Positions 24,001-36,189 of a stretch of DNA of 64,000 nucleotides are shown here, piece by piece; positions within the stretch are counted from its first letter, which is position 1; every line of letters starts with the position of its first letter. The notes under the pieces are model-generated. The model was not told the origin of the DNA. It worked only from the letters and a program-made list of their open reading frames with translations, and made no database searches. The stretch comes from Cenococcum geophilum 1.58 (Eukaryota; Ascomycota; Dothideomycetes; Gloniales; Gloniaceae). The position numbers were made by a program, and so were the translations under genes. The stretch lies in the NCBI GenBank assembly GCA_001692895.1, contig KV748190.1:2505645-2569644 (forward strand), read 5' to 3'.

Positions 24001-27000
24001 TTTAAAGCGCTAATAGATAGTAGAGTAACGCGAAACTATATCTTACTAGCAGTAGTTAAGAGAATGGGACTACCTTATAAATAAAAGGAGCAATCTTACC
24101 TATTAGTTATAATTTTAGGGGATCTAATAACCTATAAAGGAGGGATTATTAATCTTAAAATAGGACCTATTTAGATAACTATTAAAGGAAGATAAATTAA
24201 GATGTCTTTTAATATCCTACTATTAGGATAAGACGAGGTAGTATTAGGCATGCCTTAGTTATAGGAATACAATTTAAGGATTGATTAGATTATAGGTTAG
24301 GTTAATATTAGAGATACTTAACGCCGTAAGATGTAATAATAAGCTAAGTTAGTATGGTACTAAGTAGGAGCAACCTATAAAGAAACAGAAAAAGGACTAA
24401 GTTATATACTAAAGAGATACTATAAGTATAGCAAAAAACTATGGTTACTAGAAAGTAAAAAGCTGTTAGAATATATAGTATGGGACTATAAGATAGAATT
24501 AGAACTAGGGATAAGTTTAAAGTTCTTTCCAATCTACAAGCTTACCAAAAAAAAAGGTAGAGTACTAAAAGAGTTTGTCTAGGAAAATCTATAAAAGGGA
24601 TATATTAGACCATCGTAGTTATTAGCGGGTTATCTAGTACTATTTGTACTAAAGAAAAATAGTAAACTAAGGCTATGTATTAACTATAGATAGTTAAACA
24701 GCATTACTAGAAAGGATAGGTATCCTTTACCCTTAATTAGTGAAATCTAAGATAGGATAGGTAATGCATAAATTTTTATAAAGATAGATCTGAGATAGGC
24801 GTACCATTAGATTAGGATTAAAGAAGGCAATAAATAGAAGGCAGCCTTTAGGTTAAAGGAAGGACTATACAAACTATTAGTTATATAATTTAGGCTTATA
24901 AACGCACTAGCAACGTTCCAGAAACGTATTAATAATATATTAAAAGAATACTTGGATAAATTTGTTATAGTATATTTTAATAATATTATTATCTACTTAA
25001 TAACTAAGGAAGAATATGGGAAATATGTTAAATGGGTCTTAAAGAGACTATAGGAAGAATAGATGCTAGTAATAATTAAGAAATGCGAGTTCTTTACTAG
25101 GAAGACCGATTTTATTAGATTTATTATTAAACTAGGCTAACTTAGTATAGATCTAAAAAAGATTAAGGCTATAGTAAATTGGTAGGAACTAGAGAATATT
25201 ATATAGTTAAGATCGTTCCTAGGGTTTTGTAATTACTATAGAAGGTTTATAGCGCAGTAGTTAAAGAATATTAAGCCATTTATACGGTTAATAAAGAAAG
25301 AAGAACTATAGGCATGGGGAGAGGAGTAAAGGGAACTTTTTAAGAAAATTAAAGAGTTATTTACCTAGGAGCTAGTTCTTAAAATCTATTAACTAGGACT
25401 AGAGACGGTTATAGAGATAGATGTATTAGACTATATACTAAGGGCGTGCTTTATATAAAGGTATTAAGATAGATAGCACCTAGTGGCATACTATAGTTAG
25501 AAGATAATACTACTAGAGCTAAACTATAACATCTATAATAAGGAGTTGTTAGGTATAGTTACAGCATTAAAGAAATAGAGGGTATTCTTGCAAGGCATAG
25601 AGAAACTATTTATAGTTAAGACGGATTATAAGAACCTAACAGGATTCCTAATAATAAAGGAACTTAACTAAAGACAGGTTAGATGGGCAGAGATACTTAC
25701 GGAATACTATTTTAAGATTTAGTATACTAAAGGTATAGATAATACGCAAGTAGATACTCTAAGCCGTAAAGCTAAACTATAAAATAAGGAAAAGCCATTA
25801 GGGGCTTTATTGCGAAAAGATATAGATAGATTAATTAGGTATAATTATCTGAAAATTGTAGCAACTTAAGAAGATAATAAACTAGAGAAAGTTTATAAGA
25901 TATTAGAAAGCTTTTAGGTATAAAGAATTCTAGAAGCACAGCTAGAAGATCTATAGATGGATATATATAAAAATTAAAAAGTAAAGTATATCCTAAGAAG
26001 TATAGCAGAGTAGTTTATAGAAGACTTCTATAAGGGACTAACTTAAGGATATAATGGGGCTATAGGCTTAGTGTTAAGACTTTAGGAGAAATATATTATT
26101 AACGGAATCTAAAAGATAGCTAAAAGAGTTATAAAGGAATGTTTAGATTGCTAAAGGAATAAACTAACGAGGTATAAGCTATATAGAGGGCTATAACCTA
26201 TTAAAATACTAGAGAGACTATGGGAGGTTATATTATAGGACTTTATTATTAAGTTGCTAAAATTAAAGGACCCTATTACCGGATAAGATTATAACGTGAT
26301 CTTAGTAATAGTGGATAAGCTTACAAAGTGGGGATACTTTATAGCATGTATAGAAGAAATCTTAGCGAAAGATATCGCTAGAATCTATGTTAAAGAAGTA
26401 TTTATAAGACATAGAGTACTAAATAAGATTATATTGGATAGAGATCTAAGATTCGTAGTAGTATTTTAGGAAGTATTCTTAACAGAGTAAGGAGTTTAAG
26501 CAGTAACTTTTACTGTATATTATTTATAAACAGACGGTTAAACGGAAAGATTAAACTAGACACTAGAACAATATCTAAGGTATTATATTAATTATGCATA
26601 GAATAATTAGGTATCGCTATTACTAATTATATAGTTTACGTATAATATAACACCTTAAAAAGGAATAGGTATATTACTATTTAAGGCAAATTATGGATAT
26701 AAGCTAAGAATATTATTATTACTATAGCAAGCAAAGAAAACGAGTAGTATAGCTAAAGAAAGAATAAAGAATTTAATAAATCTTTATGCAGACCTTATAG
26801 AGACAGCTAAGGTAGTACAATAGAGAATGAAAAGGTACTATAATGCTAAGAGATCTAAGGGACTAGATCTTAAGGAGGGAGATAAAGTGTGGCTACTATA
26901 TAAAAATTTTAAAAGTCAACGACTAAGCAAGAAATTGGACTATATTAGACTAGGACCTTTCGAAATTATATAAAGGATTTTACTAGTTACATTTAAGTTA

Positions 27001-27998
27001 AACCTACTAGCCAAAATAAAGATCTACCCTATATAGCATATTGTAATGCTAGAGCTAGTATATGGGAATATTAAGCTACCGGTCTATAAAGTAGACACAT
27101 ATAGAGGATAAGAAGAAGACAAATAGTAAGTTTTAAAGATCGTTAATTATAAGGACATTGACGATAAAATATGGTATGAGGTTAAGTAGATAGGCTATAC
27201 TAAGACTACCTAGGAGCTACTAGAGAATTTAAAGAACGCTATAGGAAAGGTATAGGAGTATTAAAAGAGATTAGGTTAGGTAGTATTAATAAAGAAGAAT
27301 TACCAAAGAATGAGTTACCTAAGGGGGACCTAAGAAGAGCAGTTACTAAACTACTTAGATTTATTTCCTTCTTTATTAGAGGAGAATCCGTTCTTTTATT
27401 ACCTAGTTCCTATAGACTTTATTCTATAAGTTTCCACTCCTTAAAATAAACCTTTTTACAAACCTTCTTAAGATAAAGCAGATAAGTAGATGCCATAATT
27501 TAAGTATCTAGGGCCTTCTATTCCGCGTTATAGGAACATTCTAACTTAGTAAGGGCTTATAATAGTTTATTATCTAGCCGCGTAGCAGCAGATTAAACAT
27601 AAGACCCTAAAATAAATTAATTAGGGAACTAGACGACTATTAAGAGTAATAGGTTGCGTATATTTAGTATTAGAAGTAGAGCGAACGTCATAGGACGAAC
27701 AAATATTTGCTTTAGTATACTTTAAGCAAAAGGACGGTTATTATAAAGATGGGTTTACTAACGCAACATAAACTAACCCCTCTTTTAAACAACGAGAATA
27801 TGGAGATAGTATAATCTTACTAAGAGATAATATTGCAGTAACAGTGCGGGCACGACGTTGGGCGTATAAAGAAGAAATTGCTTTAGGTATAATAAGCAAT
27901 AATATTAACTAAATTAATTAGATGGATATTATACCTTTAGTAAACAACTTAGAGATATTTTAAATCTTTAAGAACGAAGATAAAGAGGAGGGAGATGG
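24001..27998 (+). pseudogene. A1 pol remnant with chromodomain and long tail
   Basis: Protease at 24007-24045 (ALIDSRVTRNYI, from the usual LIDSGAT). Reverse transcriptase at about 24610-25060: GYLVLFVLKK, LRLCINYR, DRYPLPLISEI, and the YLDD box now YFNN (about 24971-24985). RNase H about 25400-25760. Integrase about 26090-26700, with the zinc-binding pair CLDC near 26137 and the TDGQTERLNQ region near 26530. Chromodomain at about 27120-27256 (KIVNYKDIDDKIWYEVK, then WELLENLKNA). After it the same frame stays coding for over 700 bp (LLRDNIAVTVRARRWAYK, IFKNEDKEEGDGVTDALSTI) and passes into the 3' LTR. Confidence 0.85.
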
Positions 27999-28422
27999 TG
28001 TTACGGACGCTTTAAGTACAATATTATAACTACTTAAAGAAGAGACGGAAGAAGCTAGTTAGTTAATTTAGGCACGGTCTAGAATAGAGCCGGTAGAACT
28101 ATATAATAAGGAATAGTAACCAAGGTTATATAATATGCTACGTATTAAATAAGAGGAATAAGAGGAACTTATATACCTCGCGTATAAGACGTATATTATA
28201 TATAAGAAGGATTTTATAGGAGTACGGTTATATATTTAAGGACCCTTAATCCCTACCTAAATAGTTCCTTCCTTATAGTAATTCTTAGAATATAATTAGA
28301 GTTAATCTATTAGGCAACTACTCCACTAGTTATTATTACGTTTTTGACCTTATACTTGCATTTCCTACACACCTAGCCTAATAATAAGCCTATTGTAGTT
28401 CTTGCTACAAGGTTCCGTTACA
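27999..28422 (+). repeat. A1 3' LTR (424 bp)
   Basis: Keeps the canonical TGTTAC..GTTACA ends. The pol tail seems to read into it: TDALSTIL.LLKEETEEAS and onward for some 80 codons, with only Gln/Trp-type stops. Confidence 0.95.
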
Positions 28423-28427
28423 CTAAT

Positions 28428-31400
28428 AGCTTCTTATCATTCTATAGTTTAGCTTTTTAACTTAGAGCATCTGCTCGCATATTGTCTGTACCCTTAGTAT
28501 ACTAAATCTTAAAATAGTATTCTATAAGTATCTCCGCCTATCTAACCTATTTTTAGTTAAGTTCCTTTATTATTAGAAATCCTATTAGGTTTTTATAATC
28601 TATCTTAACTATAAATAGTTTCTCTATACCTTATAAGAATGCTCTCTATTTCTTTAGTACTATAACTATACCTAATAACTCCTTATTATAAATGTTATAG
28701 TTTAACTCTAGTAGTGTTATCTTTTAACTATAGTATGCTACTAGGTGCTATCCGTCTTAATGCCTTTATATAAAGTATACCCCTAGTATATAGTCTAATA
28801 TATCTATCTCTATAACTATCTCTAGTTCTAGTTAATAGATTTTAAAAACTGGTTCCTAGGTAAACAACTCCTTAACTTTTTTAAAGAGTTCTCTCTATTC
28901 CTCTCCCTATACCTATAGTTCTTCTTTCTTTATTAACCGCGTAAATAGCTTAATATCCTTTAACTATTACGCTATAAACCTTCTGTAGTAATTATAAAAC
29001 CCTAGAAATAATTTTAATTATATAACGTTCTTTAGTTCCTACTAATTTACTATAGCCTTAATCTTCTTTAGATCTATACTAAGTTAGCCTAGTTTAATAA
29101 TAAATCTAATAAAATTAGTCTTCCTAGTAAAGAACTTATATTTCTTAATTACTACTAGCATCTATTCTTTCTATAGTCTCCTTAAGACCCATTTAATGTA
29201 TTCCCTATATTCTTCCTTACTTATTAAGTAGATAATAATATCGTTAAGGTATACTATAATAAATTTATCTAAGTATTCTCCTAATATATTATTAATACGC
29301 TTCTAAAACGTTATTAGTGCGTTTATAAGCCCGAATTGTATAACTAATAGTTTATATAGTCCTTCCTTTAACCTAAAGGCTGCCTTTTATTTGTTACCTT
29401 CCTTAATCCTAATTTAATGGTACGCCCATCTTAGATCTATCTTTATAAAGATTTACGCATTACCTATCCTATCTTAGATTTCACTAATTAAGAGTAAAGG
29501 ATACCTATCCTTTTTAGTAATACTGTTTAACTATCTATAGTTAATACACAGCCTTAGTTTACTATTCTTTTTTAGTATAAATAGTACTGGATATCCTGCT
29601 AATAACTGCAATGGTCTAATATATCCCTTTTATAGGTTTTCTTAGATAAACTCTTTTAGTGCTCTACCTTCTTCTTTAGTAAGCTTATAGATTAGAAAGA
29701 ACCTTAGACTTATTTTTGGTTCTAATTCTATCTTATAGTCCTATACTATATACTTTAACAGCTTTTTACTTTCTAGTAACTATAGTTTTTTGCTATACTT
29801 GTAATATCTCTTTAGTATATAACTTAAGCCTTACTTAGTCTCTTTGTATATCGCTCTAACTTAGTACTATACTAACTTAGCTTATTATTACATTTTACGG
29901 CATTAAGTATCTCTAATATTAACCTAACCTATAACCTAATTAATCTTTAGATTATATTCCTGTAACTAAAGTATTCCTAGTACTACCTTATTATTTCCCA
30001 ATAGTAATATATTAAAAGACATCTTAATCTATCTCCCTTTAATGGTTAACTAAATAGGTCCTATTTTAAGATTAATAATGCCTCCTCTATAGGCTATCGG
30101 ATCTCCTAAAATTATTACTAATAAGTAAGGTTCCTCCTTTTACTTATAAGGTAAACCTAACCTTTTAACCGCTGCTAGTAGGATATAGTTCCTTATTACT
30201 CTACTATCTATTAATGCTTCGAACTGTTAATTCTGCCATTTTACTTATAAATTTAAGTGTTGTCCTTAAATTCCTTTAAGGGTCTAAGGCTCTACTACTG
30301 GCTCCCTCTAGTTCTATAGGCCTCTACTTTTCCTAATTATTAGCTGCTTAATCCTGTTTATACTTAGTCCAACTTAAGCCAATACTTAGTTCGCTTTTTT
30401 TCTTTAATATACCATAGATACGTATTCTCTAGGCATTCCTACTACTATTATCCGTCTAGGTATTCTTCCGTAAGGAATCTTCCTAGCTAAAGTATTAAGT
30501 TACCTAACTTCTAAACTTCTACTAGATGCTAGCTATATATATACTTAGCGTTCCGGTATTTCTATTCTTTAATTATCTAATATATTCTTATAGGATATTT
30601 CTAATACTTATTTTTAGGTGCTTTATATATATTATACGCATCGTCTATATACGCAATTTATAATAACGTATAGTGTACCTAGTGCTTTAGGTTAACTCTT
30701 AGTTTATCTTTATCCTTAAGTTTAAACCTCTATCGTGTTAATCTAAACGTTATAACTTTATTCGCAGGTACTAAGATACGCCTCTTACTTCTCTAGTCCT
30801 TTAAACGTTCCTCTAGATCTCTTAATGTTATAATTAAGGCTCCCTTAATATAACTTATCGCTTTTTCCGTAATAGGGTGGTCTTAAATAACTTTTTCGTC
30901 CAACCATATATAGAAATCTTCTCACTTATTATTATGCCTTTACCTATACTACCTTTAGTATAGCTACTGGAGTATATACGGCTCGTCCATAAGGAAGTAT
31001 TTTCTTATTACTACGTTATAACAGCCTTTTATATATCGTTCTTCAAACCTAGTTAGAATCCCTAAATCCTCTTCTTATTCTAGTTTAGTAAGCCACTTAG
31101 CTCTTAATATACCTATTCTCGGCCTATTAGTAATTCTTTATATAGGTGCTCTGTCCCTTATACATCCCAATATACTAAATCTTTTATTTAGTTTCTATTC
31201 TTACTATAAGGCAATTCTCGCTCTAAATTCCTCTATAGTTTCTTTCTTTTCGCGTCTTATAAGTAGATCCTTAAAGTCTTCTTACTTCTTAATCTTAGTA
31301 TTAACTTTTTAATCTTTAGGCCGAACGCTATATTCTCCTAGTAAGTCCTTTAAGTCTATATATCTGTCTCCTAGTCTAGTTACTATTTATATTACAGATT

Positions 31401-33309
31401 CTCTAATCTAGTTAATAGTCCTTATTTGTGTCTTAAAGTCTTAGTTCTATAGGATTCTTAATCCTAAGCTTACTTCTAACTTAAGCTTTACTCCTACCTT
31501 AATTTAACTAGGCTTATTTAGTGTTCTTATCTTATCTTAAGAGTCTTAAATCTCACTTATCTTATCTTAAGAGCCTTATACCTGTAGGAAACTCTATCCT
31601 AAGCTTATTCGTATATCTTTAAACTAAGCTATTACCCTACTCTATTAGTTTCCGTCCATTATAGGTCCTTAGGTCTACCTTATCTTATTTTAAGAATTTT
31701 AGTTATCTCTTATCTTATCTTAAGAATCTTAAGCCTTTAGCTTCTTACCTTTATTAAATACCGAAGTAGTTCTTTATCCTACTTCTCTTACGTCTTATAA
31801 AGCGATAGATATTATATCTAGTGGGATCTTAATCCCTACTAATGTTCCCTATTTTATAGTGGAATTATTCTTTACCTCTAGTATAATATCTCTAAGGTCT
31901 ACGTACTCCTAGTAAGCTACCTTCATTACCTTATTATTATAGAATATTTCGCCTATATTAAATTTATTATCCTTAATGTCTAATTTATAAACTAGTTTAT
32001 TAGTCCCTCTATACTCTATAGATTTTGGCTCCTATAGCTAATAGCTTACGCTATACTTAGCGTCTTTATAAATTTAGCATATATTATTATAACAAAATAT
32101 AAAACTTTTAATTAAACATTCTCTTATTCCTTATAGTATACTATTATCCCTCTATATATATATATCTTCTACTACTAGTCTTATTCCCTTTATTATATAG
32201 TAACTCTAACTATCTTTATAATCCCTTACGAAATAACCTTATTTCCCGCAATTTATATAAGCTCTATCTTTAAACCATTAACATTGCTATAGAGTCCGCC
32301 TAAATATCTTCTACTATTAAGATTCTTAGTTTAGCCTCTACTCTTTAGTCCTATAATTACTAGATCCTTAACCTTTAGGTTTTTATAGTTTCTTACTCTA
32401 TCTTTTATAGGCTTCTTTAATACTACTTAGGTCCATTAGCTCTACGCTATACTATAGTTTCTAACTTAGCTTTAGTTAATGCGTACTTTACATCTTATAT
32501 AACTATAGAACTTTATCCTAACTTCTTTTAGCCTATTTCCTTTAGTAGATCTAATTGTTAATCTTAATTACTTAATCTATTAAATCCTATAAGGTTTCCA
32601 CATCTTCTATTAGGATAATCGCGTCCTAGACTTTAGCTTTAAGTCCTTGCTTATACTATACTATAAGCGCCCTATTATTCTACTCTACTTATATTACTAG
32701 CGTCTAGAACTATATTATATACTTAATTACTAAGGTTTATTACGTAATATCTTAAAGTTTTCTTTCTGCCGTGGTTACTGCCTTTAGGTCTCTAAATATT
32801 TATATAAGTCGCTCTATAAATCTATTCTAGCTTAAGAACATAAACTATACCTCTTAGTTTATAGTTGTTATTTTATTTACCTAGATTTCTATAAGGTAAG
32901 GCTTAAACCACTTAAGTGCTCTTTCTATTAAGAATAATCCTGTATACGCTATTTAATCCATAGGTATTACCAGCTTAGCTCCTTCCTACGCGACCTTAAA
33001 GTACATTTATATAAGGAATCCTTTAAGCTTTAATTTCTCTCCTAAGTATCTTTTAATTAATAGTAACTTAACCTTTACTACGCCTATCCCGTTAATCCTA
33101 TTTTCCAGTACTATATTATTTTTTGTTAACTAGTTAACTATTTCCTATAGTTGTCCGACCGTTATAGGTTGCTATAAGTTAGTGTCCGCTATACTAGTAT
33201 CTTCTCCTAACCTCGAAGTAGTTGACGCCGTTAATGGCGTTATAGTAGCTGCTTTTGGTAGCATGTTGTTTAACCTTCTATACTTAATACCGTAACTAGG
33301 TAGTAATTA
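28428..33309 (-). pseudogene. A2 gag-pol, 5' part
   Basis: Continuation of A2 after A1. On the minus strand: gag ATG at 33264-33262 (ATGCTACCAAAAGCAGC), gag to about 30240 with a knuckle region near 32245, protease near 30200, reverse transcriptase about 29620-29180, RNase H about 28850-28450. The order mirrors A1 at comparable spacing. RIP density is similar and stops are mainly TAA/TAG. The sequence around 29907 marks the point matched by the broken end of A3 at 17832. Confidence 0.75.
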
Positions 33310-33733
33310 TATAACGGAACCTTATAGCAGGAACTATAATAGGTGCGTTATTAGGCTAGGTATATAGGAAATATAAGTTAAAGTTAATAACGTAATAATA
33401 ACTAGTAGAGTGGTTACCTAATAAATTAACTCTAATTATATTCTAAGAATTATTATAAAGAAGGAACTATCTAGGTAGGGACTATAGTCCTTTAAATATA
33501 TAACTATATTTCTAAGAAATCCTTCTTATACGTAATATATGTATACTCTATCTACTCTATTACAGATTATATAGATCCTACAGATTGTATAGATTACCCC
33601 ACGTGACCTTAGCTACTATTCCTCATCATATAGTTCTATTGGCTCTATCCTAGACTATACCTAAATTAACTAACTAGCTTCTTCTAACTCTTCTCCAAGT
33701 AGTTATAACATTGTACTTAAAGCGTCTATAACA
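33310..33733 (-). repeat. shared right LTR of A2/A3 (5' LTR in element sense)
   Basis: 424 bp, followed by TTAAT, which pairs with the TTAAT left of A3. It lies next to A2 gag but carries the A3 target duplication, hence the recombinant interpretation. Confidence 0.85.
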
Positions 33734-33738
33734 TTAAT

Positions 33739-34597
33739 GTAGAAGTATATTAAGTTAGAGAATTCTATTAAACTTAAAGCCAATTATACTATATTTATAT
33801 ATTAACTTAACTAGCTAAAGGCTCTTAAAGTTAAAAAACACTAGCGCCTAAAGGAAGCCTACTTTAATAGAGTATATACGCGCCGCTATTATAATCTTAG
33901 TGCTAATACCTTATAGTAAAGGGAGTTAATTTACTTAAGGATAAAAGCAAGGCTGTATAAAGAGCTTAAATTATTAAAAGTTGCTATTTAGATTAAGTTA
34001 GTAATTAATAAGAAGTTTAAAGAGTATAAGATACTAGAGTATAAGAATTATAGGGAGTCTTTCCAGCTTTAAGATACCTATATATTTTGGTTACTATAGG
34101 GCCAGGTAACTAACGAGGCTATTAGGCTTATACGAGACGAATAGGAAGTTGTTAAATCTAACTATAGGCGATTTGGCTAACTTAATAAAGACTACTAAAG
34201 GTATAAACCGCTTAAAAAGAGTTAAGTTATTGCTTATACAAGTTAGCAACTCCTAGAGTTTTATACTTATAGATTTAATACTAAGGACGGTTACAGTAAA
34301 TACGGTTGCTATTTAGCATAAAGTAACTACGACCTTCCTATTCGATATAGCCTCCCATATTATTATTAGATGGAGAAGGCTATATAAGACTTAGCGTTAC
34401 TACTACTAAGTCTTCTCTATCCGTAGTAGCTACTTAACGGGCCGCCTACTATTACGTTTAACTGGCAGCTAAGCTATACCACTTAACTTAGCGCTAATAA
34501 TAAAGCTACCACTAACAGCGATTATTTTAGTAATGGTGGAGCAGATATAGTATTAGGTGCGGTAAGTATAGTCTATAATGTAATTATAAAGACATAT
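33739..34597 (+). pseudogene. MULE transposase, part 2 (SWIM-like region)
   Basis: After the duplicated TTAAT the transposase frame of part 1 resumes without a shift (..RKPLEELM / W-KYIKLENS..; the Trp codon is TAG). It encodes the helical region behind the catalytic core (NEAIRLIRDE, NYRRFGQLNKDY) and, near 34296-34370, a SWIM-type zinc finger: QLLEFYTYRFN.. followed by Y-x-C..L..P-x-R-Y-SLPYYY, in which C-x-C..P-C-R-H seems partly changed by RIP. MULE transposases commonly end in such a finger. A4 interrupts the gene at 34597/34598. Confidence 0.7.
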
Positions 34598-35021
34598 TAT
34601 TACAGACGCTTTAAGTACAATATTATAACTACTAGGAGAGGAGTTAGAAGAAGCTAGTTAGTTAATTTAAGCATAGTCTAGGATAGAGCCGATAGAACTA
34701 TATAACGAGGAATGGTAACTAAGGTTATATAAGGTAATCTATATAATTTATAGAATCTATATAATCCGCGATAGAGCAGATAGAATATACGTATATTATA
34801 TATAAAAAGGATTTTATAGGAGTACGGTCGTGTATTTAAAGGACTATAGTCTTTACCTAAATAGTTCCTTTCTTATAGTGATTTTTAGAATATAATTAGA
34901 GTTAATCTATTAGGCAACTACTCTACTAGTTATTATTACGTTGTTAACTTTAATTTACATTACTTATATACCTAGCCTATTAATAAGCCTACTATAGTTC
35001 TTACTATAAGGTTCCGTTATA
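34598..35021 (+). repeat. A4 5' LTR (424 bp)
   Basis: From TATTACAGACGC to GGTTCCGTTATA, directly followed by the conserved family leader and gag ATG at 35067. Confidence 0.9.
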
Positions 35022-35066
35022 TAATTACTACCTAGTTATAATATTAAATATAGAAAGTTAAATAAT

Positions 35067-35509
35067 ATGCCACTAAAAGCACTAGCTATAACGCTATTAA
35101 CGGCGGCAACTACTTTGAGATTAGGTAACGACACTAGTATAGTAGATACTAACTCTTAGCAACCTATAACGGTCGGACAGTTATAAGAGATAGTTAATTA
35201 GTTAATAGCAAATAGTATAGTAATAGAAGAAAGGGTTAATAGAATAGATACGGTAAGAATTAAGTTACCATTAATTAAAAGGTACTTAGGAGAAAAATTA
35301 AAGCTTAAAGGATTTCTTATATAAATGCACTTTAAGGTTACGTAAGAAGGGGTAAAGCTACTAACACCTATAGATTAAATAGCCTATATAGGATTATTCC
35401 TATTAGGAAGAGCACTTAAGTAGTTTAAGCCTTACCTTATAGAAATATAGGTAAATAAAATAACAACCACTAATTAAGAGGTGTGGTTTATATTTTTAAG
35501 TTAGGAAGG
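35067..35509 (+). pseudogene. A4 gag, 5' part
   Basis: MPLKALAITLLTAATTLRLG.. from ATG 35067, colinear with A1 gag at 20942-21385. Broken by copia element D at GAAGG (35505-35509). Confidence 0.75.
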
Positions 35510-35777
35510 TGTTCGTACTAACTTAATAGCACGAGTGAGTCGTATCTACGGGCACGAAATACATGTAGTATCATATGCTTGTTTGGATGGTGACTGTCGA
35601 TTATATGAAGCAGACTACGTGGTCTATATACTGATGCACCTCCCCCCTAATTAGTTAGTGCTTTATAAGTGCACCAGACGCGTAAGCGAGTGGTTGGTGC
35701 ACTGAACGCGTAAACGCGTACCTAGTGTACCGAACGCGTAAGCACGCGTTTGGTACAACAGGTGCTATAATTATATA
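35510..35777 (-). repeat. D left LTR (3' LTR in element sense)
   Basis: Contains three imperfect copies of a unit of about 33 bp built on AACGCGTAAGCG with GGTGCAC/GGTGTAC (about 35665-35757). The CpG-dense unit is intact, as expected if RIP acts on CpA. Confidence 0.95.
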
Positions 35778-36026
35778 CTGGCAGTACTTAAAAAATGAAA
35801 CCACCTGTGTACAGCCTCCGTAATTGCTTTAATAAAACTATAGAACACAAAGGAAAATATATAGGAAATCTCCCTAAGGTGCCGTCTAGGCTGCCTTCCA
35901 AATGGTGCCCCAAGCTGGCCGTAAGTTCTGCTTACGGTCCGTAAAATGAACCGTACGGCCTTTTAACGGGCAGTAAACGAGCCGTAAGTCAGATTTTAAG
36001 GGCTGTTAAGGCGCTAGTGCTAAGCG

Positions 36027-36075
36027 AACTAATGGCGATTTTCCATCCTGGGGATGGAAAATCGTGATTGGTTAA
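36027..36075 (-). repeat. hairpin motif at the 3' end of D
   Basis: CGATTTTCCATCC (36036-36048) and GGATGGAAAATCG (36052-36064) form a perfect 13-bp stem with a 3-nt loop. With flanking CGCCATTAG and CCAAT-type bases it matches motifs near the 3' ends of F (53525-53575) and, in the same orientation relative to coding sense, gypsy element E (51291-51340). Confidence 0.8.
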
Positions 36076-36189
36076 TTTAATTACCCTATAAAATTCGGCA
36101 GGTCATGTGAGTCCACTAAGTTCCACCGTAGCTTTCCACTATTTTTTACCTGTACCGTATAACGAGCTATATGGCCTTCCAACGGGCTG

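Larger units (their letters stand above)
20474..28422 (+). mobile_element. Ty3/gypsy chromovirus family A copy A1, complete
   Basis: Reference copy for the family: 7949 bp, 424-bp LTRs on both sides, and a perfect 5-bp duplication CTAAT (20469-20473, 28423-28427) in A2. It is inserted head-on to A2, so the two copies form a large inverted arrangement. gag starts at ATG 20942; gag and pol run on the plus strand to the 3' LTR. It is heavily RIP-mutated and incapable of making protein. It is the innermost element of the left cluster and so the youngest insertion there. Confidence 0.95.
4817..33733 (-). mobile_element. Ty3/gypsy family A copy A3 (outer, recombined with A2)
   Basis: Inverted family A LTR ends at both borders (4817 TGTAACGG.., 33733 ..ATAACA) and a perfect 5-bp duplication TTAAT (4812-4816, 33734-33738) define one insertion into the MULE transposase gene. 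From the left it holds an LTR (4817-5222), pol 5223-8828, chromovirus B, a pol stub 17744-17832, and then an abrupt switch to the LTR of copy A2. The rest of A3 (protease to gag, about 3.4 kb) and its own second LTR are missing. The right-hand LTR at 33310-33733 therefore serves both copies and is probably a recombinant of the two. Confidence 0.8.
17833..33733 (-). mobile_element. Ty3/gypsy family A copy A2 (carries A1)
   Basis: LTRs at 17833-18253 and 33310-33733 enclose a colinear minus-strand pol and gag, interrupted by A1 at 20474-28422. With A1 and one CTAAT copy removed, A2 is 7947 bp, matching A1 (7949). It has no proper target duplication of its own: the left flank is TTAAG, the right flank TTAAT, and the A3 sequence expected to resume on the right is absent. 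The right side instead carries the duplication of A3. This is what a homologous LTR-LTR exchange between A2 and A3, deleting the A3 remainder, would leave. Confidence 0.85.

Noticed and set aside
17833..33733. A2 as a simple insertion in A3 with duplication TTAAG/TTAAT
   Set aside because: A3 sequence does not resume to the right of A2, and the right-hand TTAAT matches the left flank of A3 exactly.
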